A stretch of 26,977 bases of DNA from Priapulus caudatus (Eukaryota > Priapulida > Priapulimorpha > Priapulimorphida > Priapulidae), in NCBI RefSeq assembly GCF_000485595.1, contig NW_014577412.1, forward strand, positions 156,983-183,959, in the 5' to 3' direction. Positions 8,593 to 17,114 of this stretch are shown here, in pieces. The position numbers and the translations under genes were made by a program. The notes below the pieces were generated by a model, which made no database searches, was not told the origin of the DNA, and saw only the letters and a list, made by a program, of their open reading frames with translations. Positions within the stretch are counted from its first letter, which is position 1, and each line of letters opens with the position of its first letter.

Positions 8593-8819
8593 TCGCTTAA
8601 TCTATGACCTTAACATAAATATGATTATATCTGGTTGAAATTGGTTGAAATTGGATGAATAATGGTTTTACCAACTGGCACTCACGCTTGCATTTCGGTC
8701 TGTGACTACCAGACCATTCTACTATTGGATCAAGGCTTGGTTCTGACGTCAGCTGACAAATTATCTCAGCACTTCCATTCAGCAGGTTAACGCGGTGTCA
8801 ACATTGGAAGGTCGCGAAC

Positions 8820-8890
8820 CTGCTGGTAGCTGAAGTCTGTCCCGTACAAGGCTGCCATGCCTTGGAGCGACTGCGCAGTACATGTGTGTG
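8820..8890 (-). pseudogene. Half-sushi exon, second copy, altered
   Basis: A 71-nt exon-like block on the minus strand, acceptor CTAAAAG|CA and donor CAGCAG|GTTCGC, matching the exon at 5918-5988. One base is lost and one gained between the first Cys and the GSLYGTD segment, so the middle reads AQSLQGMAA and loses the P..HG pattern, while the end (LYGTDFSYQQ) is back in frame. Probably non-functional. The homology extends a little beyond the exon on both sides. Confidence 0.5.
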
Positions 8891-9118
8891 CTTTTAGATA
8901 TTAAGGCAACAATAAAAATTTTTAAAATGGTAGCGACCGTATCTCATAACTGATGCGAGTAGGTTTTCATATTTTTGATGGATTAAATGTATAATATTAT
9001 AAATGCAATTGCCTCATCGGCGAATGATTGAATCTTGCACGGATCAAGTGATATATTATATGCATAGAAGAGACATGACAAGTAATAGTAAAGAGGAAAT
9101 GTGGGCGCAGAAGAAGAG

Positions 9119-9212
9119 ATAAGAGAGAGAGAGAGAGAAGAGAAGAGAGAGAGAGAGAGAAAGCAAAGGATTAGCGCCGGAGAGGAAAGAGAGAGAAGAA
9201 CAAAGAAAGAGG

Positions 9213-9244
<32 letters not shown>

Positions 9245-9380
9245 AGGAGCAGAGGAGAGAGAGAGAAAGATGAGGAAAGTCCGGGTCGAGAGCGAGAGAC
9301 AGACGAGCAGAGAGAAGAGAAGAGAAACGAGAGAGGGAGAGAGAAAGAGAGAGAAAGAGAGAGAGAGGGAGAGAGGAGAT

Positions 9381-9416
<36 letters not shown>

Positions 9417-9424
9417 CAAGAGAG
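9119..9424. repeat. (GA)n-rich purine tract
   Basis: About 300 bp almost wholly purine on the plus strand, dominated by GAGA with AAAG and GGA interruptions. Such homopurine mirror tracts can form triplex (H-DNA). Glu/Arg-rich or Ser/Leu-rich translations over it are artefacts. Confidence 0.95.
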
Positions 9425-9795
9425 GACGAGAACGAGTGATTTGCAGTTATTTACGCAGCGTTATCGAACTACGGTTTTTTATTTTAGCTCAAAATTTGTA
9501 TTAAAGGTACTGCTATATCACGACTTTGCAATATATGTGGGAAAAATTTATCTCCTTCACTTATTTTTTTCTTGTATATTTGAACCGAAAGACTTTCACC
9601 CAATTTCTCCTAAACAAAATAAGATTCTTAATATTAGTTTTACTGCTAACTTTTTTCTCGTATACCGGTTCGTTATGCCTGCGTTATGTGAAAACTCGTA
9701 ACTTTATTATGTATCTGTCAAAGGTCAATTGCGGAAAAAGTAATATTTAAACAAATTTTGTTTCTGAGGATCGAGTCCGATCTTTATCAACGTCT
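9425..9795. other. AT-rich intron-like DNA
   Basis: No recognisable exon, RNA gene or repeat. Two overlapping plus-strand frames here are hydrophobic, as expected of AT-rich chance frames. Confidence 0.5.
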
Positions 9796-10036
9796 GTGTG
9801 TGGTGATGTGTGTGTGTGTGCGTGCGTGGTGCGCTGCGTAGCTGTCGTGTGCGTGCGTTGCGGGTGCGTGTGTGGCGGATGTGTGTGTAGGTGCCTGCCA
9901 GTGTGTCTTAGTGTGTCTGATTGGTCTCGTGTGTCTGCCATGGGTCTGTTTGTCTGTGTGTTAACTGTAGTCAGTGTGTCAGTGTGTCTATGTTCTGGGT
10001 GTGTCAGTGTGTCTGTGTCAAAGTGTGTGTGGGAGA
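9796..10036. repeat. (GT)n / (GTGTCT)n degenerate microsatellite
   Basis: TG-rich sequence with recurrent GTGTGTCT, GTGCGT and CAGTGTGTCT motifs. Cys/Val-rich plus-strand and Thr/His-rich minus-strand frames over it are repeat artefacts. It lies in the same position relative to a decayed sushi exon as the CA tract does to the 8.8-kb exon. Confidence 0.85.
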
Positions 10037-10185
10037 TCTGTTGTCCAAAAGACAACATCACTATCTGTATAGCGTATTTTGTTGATATTCGCGCGCTTTA
10101 CGAATTCTTTATTTGGATCATCTGCAAGGACGCCGCCATCTATTCAGTAACAGTCATTAAAGTAAACAAAGATGTGACTCTTTAC

Positions 10186-10419
10186 GTTTCGCATCGTGGT
10201 TGTATCGTCAGACCAAACTCCCACCAAGACTTCCAGCACAACATTTAATTACCGCGAGGTTAAAGGCTGCGCGTAGCCTTTGGCAAGTCAATGTTTCGTT
10301 TCAATCAAGTAGTACTCCAAACGTCACACAGAACGTCACCGTGTTCATCTGTATCGTAGAAGCTGCGTGCCAACAATATGCACCTGACTGGTCGGTATTG
10401 GCCTCAGGGCACTCGGCAA
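10186..10419 (-). pseudogene. Decayed sushi (CCP) exon
   Basis: Homologous over its length to the exons at 6597-6822 and 7211-7430: the start (VAECPEA), the VGTxFY region, the DTVTFC region and the end (GVWSDD..QRC) can each be seen, but in different frames because of many one-base insertions and deletions. Acceptor (GGCAG|TT) and donor (GAAAC|GTAAAG) are still recognisable. The indel-rich pattern with few substitutions looks more like low-quality sequence than normal decay. Confidence 0.55.
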
Positions 10420-10798
10420 CTGCCTTAAAATTAAATATGATAGAAAGAAGATTACAAACGATAACGGCCCAAAAAAACCCAGCAAAAATGTGATTCGAGC
10501 AATTAAGGTACATAATAAGTAATAACCACTAGGCTCAGCAATGAATAAACTATCGTCTCGCCTACTAAACTTAAATTATCGTCGAGGACGTTATACCGCT
10601 GCTGTTGAAACCACACGAGTGCTTAATTACGTCTGAAAGCGGAAAGATTGCATCCAATTGCATACTGCTAAACTCTTATCAACGTTAACACACACTGGTA
10701 ATAGGCCTATATATATTAATTTTTATAATTTTTTTATATTTTTCAATATATTTTGTTCTCCAAAATGCGCCGTGATGCACGTTTTATTAGTAACAGTC

Positions 10799-10940
10799 AT
10801 GGGGTAGCTCGCAACGTCAATGTTTGCTTTCCAATCAAGTAGTATCCATCGTCACACCAAAACGTCACCGTGTCATTGTCAGTTGAAGCTCGTATGCAAC
10901 GTGACAATTGACTGCGTGGTATTAGCTCCGCCGGCACACC
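10799..10940 (-). pseudogene. Truncated sushi (CCP) exon
   Basis: Matches the 7211-7430 exon from the acceptor through VTFWCDDGYYLIG, then breaks off after the third Cys region; the stretch encoding the end of the domain is missing, replaced by ACTAATAAAACG-type sequence. Several one-base indels disrupt the frame. Together with 10186-10419 this is a partial second copy of the two-exon block at 6597-7430. Confidence 0.5.
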
Positions 10941-10946
10941 AACTTT

Positions 10947-11430
10947 TAAATTAGGGGGTGAAAATATAATGACACCAACATTTTAACAAATAATTATTCA
11001 GTAAAAATTATAGAGCAAAGTACTTGGTAACTAAATAATTCACTGGCTTGAGCAATGACTGAAACTATTCGCTCCGCCTGATGGTTTACTCACAGTCTAT
11101 AATGCATGCCACGTCTGCATCTAGACAATCTACTTCTCATGTGCGGCGCGTGCCTACAGGTGCCACGTGCATGTGTTATGTATCGCNCTTTATAAATAGG
11201 GTTGGAAAATATAATGACACCAAAATTTTAACAATTGAGTAAAAATTATAGAGCAAAGGTACTTGGTAACTAAATAACGCACTGGCTCAGCAATGACTGA
11301 ACTATCGTCCGCCTGAGGTTACTCACAGTCTATAATGCATGCATGTCTGCATCTAGTCAATCTACTTCTCAATGTGCGCGCGTGCCTACAGGTGCGTGGG
11401 TGCGCGTGCGGTTCCCCGTGCATGTGTATG
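10947..11430. repeat. Adjacent near-duplicate blocks around an unresolved base
   Basis: The block 10947-11186 and the block 11190-11430 are the same sequence (shared GAAAATATAATGACACCAA, TAAAAATTATAGAGCAAAG, TCACAGTCTATAATGCATGC), differing mainly by one- and two-base indels. A single n at 11187 sits exactly at the join. This is typical of two overlapping contig ends that were not merged, the left one being error-rich. Confidence 0.75.
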
Positions 11431-11588
11431 TAGGTGGGTACATGCATCTTAAGACACTAAAGCTAGTGCGAATAATCGACTGTGATATAAGCGTGCTTTC
11501 ATCATCTGCTTAAATGAAGTAACGTTTTTATTCGCGTGATGGCTCGCAGGTCGCCTTTCTAGGCAGTCGAATTAATTCCATTACGTAC

Positions 11589-11774
11589 TTTCGCATGTTG
11601 GTGAACTCGGTGACCAGACGAGGGAGCTGTTCTCAGATAACTCACACGTGGCGGTGGCTTCCCCGATCAAGTTATAACCTGTGTCACACCAATATGTAAC
11701 CGTATCTTCGTAGGTTAGCTGAGGGCTTGTCATGTTTACATGTAGCGGTCCTTCTGGCTGTTCACACGTCATCA
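11589..11774 (-). CDS. Intact sushi (CCP) domain exon
   Basis: A complete sushi domain in one 186-nt exon, phase 1-1, minus strand. The acceptor follows a pyrimidine tract (TCTTCTTTTTCGCTTGCGCACAAG|TG) and the donor is GAAA|GTACGT. All four cysteines are present: MTCEQPEGP, then DTVTYWCDTGYNLIG, TATCEL, and LVWSPSSPTCE, with the conserved Trp before the last Cys. Sushi domains are extracellular beta-rich modules of complement and adhesion proteins. Its left phase (1) matches the donor of the pentraxin exon at 12124-12470, so I read it as the next exon of the same transcript. This is the only sushi exon here without a frame break. Confidence 0.85.
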
Positions 11775-11929
11775 CTTGTGCGCAAGCGAAAAAGAAGAGA
11801 AAACAGATGCATATAACAGGCAACATCAGGCAAGCAACAGCGTCTAACAACCAGGGTGAGCAAGTACTAACCTTGCAACTAAACAACAAAATAACAATAG
11901 AACAAAACAACCAAAATAATCCACTAATA

Positions 11930-12003
11930 CCACCAAACAAAAACAAACAAACAAACAAAATATAACAAACAAACAGACAGTCAGACAGACAGACAGACAG
12001 ACA
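11930..12003. repeat. (CAAA)n / (CAGA)n microsatellite
   Basis: CAAACAAA runs followed by CAGACAGACAGA. It lies in the intron between the pentraxin and sushi exons. The minus-strand Cys/Leu/Val-rich frames over it are artefacts of the repeat. Confidence 0.85.
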
Positions 12004-12123
12004 TGCAAATAAATATGTAACATAACAATAAACTTACCAACCAATTAACCAACCAACCAACATACAAACAAACTAGATGAAACCACGCGCCGCATCAACT
12101 TACGTAATAGTAATAGTACTTAC

Positions 12124-12470
12124 GACCTAGTAATGATCCGTATTGAACAGCGCTCCAGCTGAGGACGTCGCCGTAGATCAAGCATTCGTACATGACGGCT
12201 CGCACCTCGTCGTGTCGCAACACTCTCCCGAACACGTGCAGCCGAGAAAGTCTTCCTGTGAGTTTCATCAATGCGTTGTAATCTGAGTAACCAAGGTGCA
12301 ACATTTTTCCAGCGGGAATCGTGGCGCCGACAGCGAAGCCGTAGCTACTTTTCACCGGCTCGCCGCCGACGTACAGCACCAGCTTGCCCACCGTCGATGT
12401 CCACGTCACACAGAGATGATGCCAACCGCCATCTTGAATATTTTCGTCCAGCGAGGTGAAGTTCATCACG
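12124..12470 (-). CDS. Pentraxin domain, second exon
   Basis: A 347-nt minus-strand exon with acceptor ATCTTAG|C (phase 2) and donor GGTC|GTAAGT (phase 1). It contains the pentraxin signature H-x-C-x-[ST]-W-x-[ST] as HLCVTWTS, followed by GKLVLYVGGEPV, the GKMLHLG beta-strand, GRLSRLHVFGRVL and ECLIYGDVLSW, all in family order. The calcium-site motif that in classic pentraxins reads roughly QDQD is here YSDYN, so calcium-dependent ligand binding may be reduced or altered. Joined to the exon at 18484-18736 it completes one pentraxin fold of about 200 residues. The long intron between them holds the retroelement. Confidence 0.88.
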
Positions 12471-13300
12471 CTAAGATTTGGGTAGATAAGAACGTATAAT
12501 AATTATAAGGAAGTGAAGCACGAGTCGGAAATGCATTAAACATGATGAAACAAAAACAACAGCTATAATAATAACCAAATTAAAGCAAACCGCTCGCCAA
12601 CAATCATTGCAGCTACAATATCAGAGGTGCTCGAGACGTCGACAAACACCGACCGTCCACACCCGCGTGGTAACATGTGTAGGTGACAAGGAGCAGTACC
12701 TCTTACATGTCTTAATTATGTCTACGAAGAGGACATCACAGAGTAAGATTTTTAAGCTAAGACACTGTTAGTATAATACGATATCTGCTACTCGATGATA
12801 ATAGTAGGCCTACTAGCCTACATTCCACGCTACGAACCGCCATGACAGCTAATTCATATACGGTCTCGACGTAACATATGCGCCTATTTAAAAACATTCC
12901 TTTATCTGTATTGATCGATTCTTCAGGTAGAACATGTGCGTTGATGTACAGCGTAATAGAGTATATATATATATATATATATATATAGTAGTATATACTA
13001 TATCAAGAGTCCAGAATAGAAATTGCCTATTATGGACTCTCGATGAGCGTACTTTTGTTCCATCCTGATGATGACGCTGTGATTCCCGAGTCCTAGTATT
13101 ACATGTCTGTCTCCATGCTGTGTTCGATACATTAGAAACGCTCCAAAGTCAGTCATATACGTGTAACGCAGAGATTTACGTTACTGCATAGTTCTAGACT
13201 GCAATGTCGTATTCGTAGCCAAAAGACATAGACAAAGAGAAAGTCAAAGAATATATACCATGACTGATGTTGTTTAATTTAGATTGAGATTCCTTTACAA
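12471..13300. other. Intron of the pentraxin gene; AT repeat and hairpin
   Basis: No exon recognised. It holds an (AT)n run at 12961-12987 and, just after it, a 14-bp inverted repeat with one mismatch (AGAGTCCAGAATAG at 13006-13019, complement at 13027-13040, loop 7 bp). The right border is the retroelement LTR. Confidence 0.6.
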
Positions 13301-13367
13301 TGTTGCGAAACACAAGCGGTCGTGTCCGGTGTTGAAAGAGCATTCCTCGAATCCACTTGTGCAGCGG

Positions 13368-13376
13368 CTTTTATAG
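13368..13376 (-). promoter_or_regulatory. TATA box in the LTR
   Basis: CTATAAAAG on the minus strand, in a GC-rich context, about 65 bp before the LTR end. This is the right place and strand for an LTR promoter that would start RNA at the R region. Confidence 0.55.
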
Positions 13377-13901
13377 CCGCCGGCACGCCCGTGGCGCATG
13401 CTCACGTACGCGCCGCGCACACAAACCACAGCGTCGGACACATCCGCGTCCATCGGGCTTCACCACCTTCGCTCTGGATGGTGGCGGCACCTAACGGGAA
13501 AGACCCGCTATTCTGCACCACCACCGTCCAGGAGGTGGCGACCTCTATTCGCACGGACGCATCACGAGCGTTTAATATGGCCGCTGCTTCGAGCGTTGAT
13601 GGCTTTTTACGCCACGTTTACCGCATCTAATCCGACTAATCCCACCACCTGGCGACACTTCACGGCTGAGCAGTTCTAAAGTAGCATCGCATCAGCCGCG
13701 GAGTATCACCGTGGTCTCGCCTCCATGCCAGGGCTACCGCCGCTAATCACGACACGTGCACGCCGGCTAATTGCGAGGGTGGATTTAATCCCCAATCAGC
13801 CGGCACCCCCACGCCGTGACAGCGGCAACGGCAACGGCATGTCGCGGCGACGGCGGCCGCCATCTTGATTGCTCAGCTCGCGACCGTATTGACCGCATGT
13901 G

Positions 13902-13916
13902 GTTGCTAGGGGCAAC
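13902..13916. promoter_or_regulatory. RFX/X-box-like palindrome in the LTR
   Basis: GTTGCTAGGGGCAAC is an inverted repeat of GTTGCY half-sites with a 3-bp spacer, like the X-box bound by RFX factors. It lies in the U3 part of the LTR, where enhancers are expected. Match by eye only. Confidence 0.3.
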
Positions 13917-13995
13917 GCCGTTAAATCAATACCTCCGTCGACCGCCCTATGCTATAGTGACGCGGGCTCAGGTACCTTGGAACAGGGTCGTTACA

Positions 13996-14009
13996 CTTAT
14001 CCCCCCACT
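13996..14009 (-). other. Polypurine tract of the LTR element
   Basis: On the minus strand AGTGGGGGGATAAG, directly before the LTR's TGTAAC. The polypurine tract primes plus-strand DNA synthesis in LTR elements. Its position sets the LTR start. Confidence 0.65.
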
Positions 14010-14022
14010 AAACCGATGTCCA

Positions 14023-14068
14023 CCCTGTGGACATCGAATGCCAGCCTCCTGGCTGGCCGTCCACAGGG
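14023..14068. other. Compound stem-loop next to the polypurine tract
   Basis: Outer stem CCCTGTGGAC (14023-14032) with GTCCACAGGG (14059-14068) and inner stem GCCAGCC (14040-14046) with GGCTGGC (14051-14057), loop TCCT. In element sense it lies just upstream of the polypurine tract in the 3' untranslated part. Confidence 0.6.
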
Positions 14069-14423
14069 GGGGGGGGCGATCGACGTCGTGGCATTGTAAT
14101 AAATGTACATATCGCTGCATTACATCAATTAAGTGTATTTCATTAGTTAATACCCACATTAATAAGTACATACATTGATCTACTGGTGTGTTCGTCGGCC
14201 ACACCGTACAGAGCTACTAGTTTGCTAATTGTGTCCTGAAGAGACCTAATCATCTCGTAGATTCACACTGCCATACATAGGGATTTATTGTTCATTTCGC
14301 TGAGTCCTCAGCGTACGCCCTCCTCCTCGTGTCCGTCCTCCTCCTCTTGTCTGTCGGGGGAGGTGGGTGCTCGCGACAAAGCGGCCAAGATGGCCACTGT
14401 GGCGAGCGATTGCGCCATTTGGC

Positions 14424-14867
14424 TTATGTGTTATGGATTGAAAGTTGTTCGCGCCGGGTCGTCCTCCTCGCCGACGCTGAATTAGTACATGATGGGGTCT
14501 GAGTTTGTGCCCGACCCGACGAAGTGGCCGGCGTAATATCGGTCGGGGCGTTGGCATCCGATGTCTCATAGGTCATCGTCTGAGTCTTCTTCAGCACTGG
14601 AGTCGCCGGTGGTGTCCGGCTCCGGCTAGGGAAAGGGGTTGGGCGGCCTTGCCGTGCCGTTGATGCGAGCTTGCGGCGGGGTGGGGAGCGCGCTTTCTCC
14701 TGACCCTGCGGCGCAGACTTCACATCCACAGGCGGCGCTGGCACCTGCGGCGCAGACTTCGCATCCGCAGGCGGCGCTGGTGCCTGCGGCGTATACGCTG
14801 GTGGCGGTAGTGCAGGCGGCGCAGACGCAGGCGGAGGTGCCGAGGGCGCAGCTGGCGCAGGCGCAGT
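14424..14867 (-). CDS. Pro/Ala-rich ORF between env-like region and LTR
   Basis: An open frame of about 147 codons on the element's strand, open from just after a stop at 14870. I see no ATG at its start, so it may be a spliced or fused reading frame, or chance. The first third is Ala/Pro repeats, including a duplicated segment of about 36 bp (around 14703-14780; DVKSAPQ and DAKSAPQ), then an Arg/Lys/Ser/Pro-rich part (KARSPPRRKLAS, PFPSRSRTPPATP). It has no domain I know. Its place between env and the LTR is where some retroviruses carry accessory genes, but that is position only. GC-rich composition makes chance openness plausible. Confidence 0.3.
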   Translation of the reverse strand, partial: TAPAPAAPSAPPPASAPPALPPPAYTPQAPAPPADAKSAPQVPAPPVDVKSAPQGQEKARSPPRRKLASTARQGRPTPFPSRSRTPPATPVLKKTQTMTYETSDANAPTDITPATSSGRAQTQTPSCTNSASARRTTRREQLSIHNT

Positions 14868-15221
14868 TTAAATGAAGCGTGTGCTACTTATAGTGCGCTT
14901 TACGAACATGCTAATACGATTATCTTTAGTAACTCATGAACACGACTAGTGCTAGCGGTGCACTCGTTGCACGTCGTCGGAGCTGTAAAACTATCCTTAA
15001 GCCGGTATTGATTAAATAATGGGCCACTCATAAAGTGCTAGGGTGCATAATGGAATGGCGATGTGTATCGCCGATCGAATAACACTTGCTTAACATCCGA
15101 AAGGAAGCTAGACTACGCGAGGTGGTGGTATTGGACAGGGGACTGGTGTGGGCATAGAACGGCGCGCTGGGCGGGGCCGTAGAGAGATATGCCTGTGCAG
15201 TATGGAAGTAAGTATGAATCC

Positions 15222-15848
15222 TTAGGGGTTTGGGGAGTTGGGGGTTGTGTGGGAAAGTATTTGCATGATATTTGCATTAAGAGGGGATCGTACCATCACA
15301 GAGGTGGGTGGTGGGGTATTGGCAAGAAGGGACGGGCCTGGGAAGCCATGGTCATTGGACAGGAAGGTGGGTGTTATAGGGTCGAAAGATCCCATTCGTA
15401 GTTGGGGCTCAAGAATTGTTAGTGGCATGCCGGAAAATAGCGAACGAGGTCTGGTCGTGGTTGGGGTGGGTAGGTAACTTTCTATTCGTGTACGTCTGAG
15501 AGGAGGTGGGGAGAGGTCGGCTGGACTGGGTTGGGGCTGGTGCTCAGGGCTGTGAGGGCGGCGGCAGCGACAGCAGTAGCAATATGTGGCGATGACTATA
15601 ACGGTAAGCAACAGTGATGTGAAGGCGATGTACATTACTGAATGATGCGTGGCAGCCGCGATATCTAAGCTGCCTACCTCGGTATATGCCGAGGCGGTTG
15701 ATGGCAGGCGCTTACTGTGCTTGACAGCAGTAACTAAATCGGCGTATGCGACATCAAGGTCAGTATGTGCATATGAGCTAGAAGGTACTACTTCTGGTGG
15801 GATTAGGTCTTTCGAGTCAGCGATGGACAGACGTTTTGCATCATACAT
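15222..15848 (-). pseudogene. Env-like C-terminal part with membrane anchor and tail
   Basis: A 208-codon minus-strand frame. A hydrophobic segment at about residues 71-92 (core MYIAFTSLLLTVIVIATY) is followed at once by a Cys/Arg cluster (CYCCRCRR), typical of a type I membrane anchor with a palmitoylated border, and then a Pro/Ser-rich cytoplasmic tail of about 110 residues. In gypsy elements with env this is the transmembrane-subunit end. The frame overlaps the preceding env-like frame by about 45 nt in a different phase, so the original gene is broken by a frameshift here. Assignment to env rests on order and topology, not on a conserved motif. Confidence 0.5.
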
Positions 15849-16231
15849 GTCCGACCATATCGTAGGGACCGTACGGTAAAACAGGCGGTCGAGGGGGATA
15901 GTTCGATCTGCACGTCGACAGTAGTTTCATGGTAGAAGTATGATGACAGGGTAAAATGCTTGGATTCGGCTTTACATCCAGAATGGAGTGTAACTGTCTG
16001 TTGTTGTTGAACGAGAAATTCTTTAGTAGTTACTTGGGCCGTGGGGTGTGACTGGCACGAGATGGCCAAACGTAATGGATGAGGTGCAGAGATTAGCCAG
16101 CTACCGTCAACGAGGTAGGTGGCGCGCGGCGTTGGCCGTGCGTAAAACGTAACGCGCCTTGTACATAATGTTGAAATAAGAGCGGCATCGTTTAGAAATA
16201 GCGCGACAGGGCACGTGATTGATGTGGGCAT
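15803..16231 (-). pseudogene. Env-like middle part
   Basis: A 142-codon frame, minus strand, overlapping its neighbours in other phases at both ends. It carries several Cys (for example ITCPVALF, ISCQSH, SGCKAES, TACFTVR, QNVCPS) spread as in an extracellular domain, and no membrane segment. I read it as the ectodomain of the env-like protein between the surface part and the anchor. Frameshifts against both neighbours mean no intact protein. Confidence 0.4.
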
Positions 16232-16548
16232 CGAGTAAATGGGGGATCTGACATCGCAGACTTGTTGATGCTTGCGTAAACATGAACGTACGGCAAACTC
16301 GTCGGGTTGTACGTAATTAGTATGGTCGAGTGAAACACCAATAAAATTTTGAGAAATTTGAAAGTATGCCGCTGCAGTGGAGTTTCCGGAAATACTGGCG
16401 GTGTCAAAATTTGATACATTTGAAACGTCATCTCATTGTATGTTAAAGGTAAAAAGGCGATTACGTGGAATCCCATGTCCACAGGGATCACTATAGCCTC
16501 TATAAGGTTATAGTAATAAAACAAGTCAGCGTGGGGGCTGTGTGTCAT
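16192..16548 (-). pseudogene. Env-like N-proximal part
   Basis: A 118-codon minus-strand frame, Tyr/Phe/Pro-rich with aromatic-hydrophobic patches (HADLFYYYNLIEAIVIPVD) and few charges. It lies between the signal-peptide ORF and the Cys-rich env-like part. No motif recognised; env assignment is by position only. The frame ends 40 nt inside the next one. Confidence 0.35.
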
Positions 16549-16884
16549 AGCTAATGTAGGGGCAGCGAGCTCTCGATAGTAAGTAACACTTGACGCAACT
16601 GATGGGGGGGGGGTAAGAGTGTAGAGGGCAAACGGCCCGTTAACAAAACGAAGACGGCGTGTACCGTAGTGTCAAGTATGGTTTGAACATTATCGAATGC
16701 TACAATGTCAAACTAGAAAGGGATAACTGGAGGTGTGTAATCGCAATGAACTCCCGTGCCACCGATGCCTGGAAGGCCGTTACTTTAAACATTAGTGTGC
16801 GCACACTTGAGGTTAAGTCACGGGCATGGGAAATCACATGCGACAGCACCTCCGTATTCATCTCTGTTTTAATGCGAGTTTAAT
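16549..16884 (-). pseudogene. Env-like region, broken linker
   Basis: Between the signal-peptide ORF and the next env-like frame. A short open stretch starts with ATG near 16840 in element sense (MNTEVLSHVISHARDL, amphipathic) and stops after about 45 codons. Remaining sequence has stops in all frames on the minus strand. It probably derives from the surface part of env. Confidence 0.3.
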
Positions 16885-16986
16885 TTATGACGGAATAAAA
16901 ACCACTTCTATCGTGGGTCTTCGGACCTCAGTAGCTTGCGAGGCGGATAGGATCGCCGAGGCAACTACGAGCAGGGCGAGGAACAT
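16885..16986 (-). pseudogene. Signal-peptide ORF at the start of the env-like gene
   Basis: A 33-codon minus-strand ORF starting at an ATG: MFLALLVVASAILSASQA, a textbook signal peptide with hydrophobic core and small-residue cleavage site (about after SQA), then TEVRRP and a stop. This marks the start of a secreted or membrane protein just downstream of the integrase, where env begins in errantivirus-like elements. The early stop shows that this copy is dead. Confidence 0.45.
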
Positions 16987-17114
16987 CGTCCTGAAACAGA
17001 GGAGTGGCCCATAAAATAAAGGTTGTGTTTTTCGCACCTTAGCTCAATCGGCTACTTTGTGCGAGTGGCAACAAATCTTCTGCATCCCAGCTATCAGTGC
17101 TGGGCGTGCTAGCC

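Larger units (their letters stand above)
13301..13995 (-). repeat. 3' LTR of the gypsy-type element
   Basis: About 695 bp. On the minus strand it starts TGTAACGACC right after the polypurine tract and ends ..TTTCGCAACA, giving the TG..CA ends and imperfect terminal inverted repeats (TGTAACGA against TGTTGCGA). A TATA-type box lies near its downstream end. Only this LTR is present in the window, so the 5' LTR and target duplication cannot be checked. Small plus-strand frames over it (for example 13322-13630) are not genes. Confidence 0.65.

Noticed and set aside
8134-8638. Long His/Thr-rich and Cys/Val-rich reading frames
   Set aside because: They lie on a (CA)n/(CG)n microsatellite, where all frames stay open by repetition.
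9101-9701. Glu/Arg-rich plus-strand and Ser/Leu-rich minus-strand frames
   Set aside because: Artefacts of the (GA)n tract.
13322-14178. Plus-strand frames over the LTR region
   Set aside because: They are antisense to a minus-strand LTR with polypurine tract and TATA box, and show no domain.
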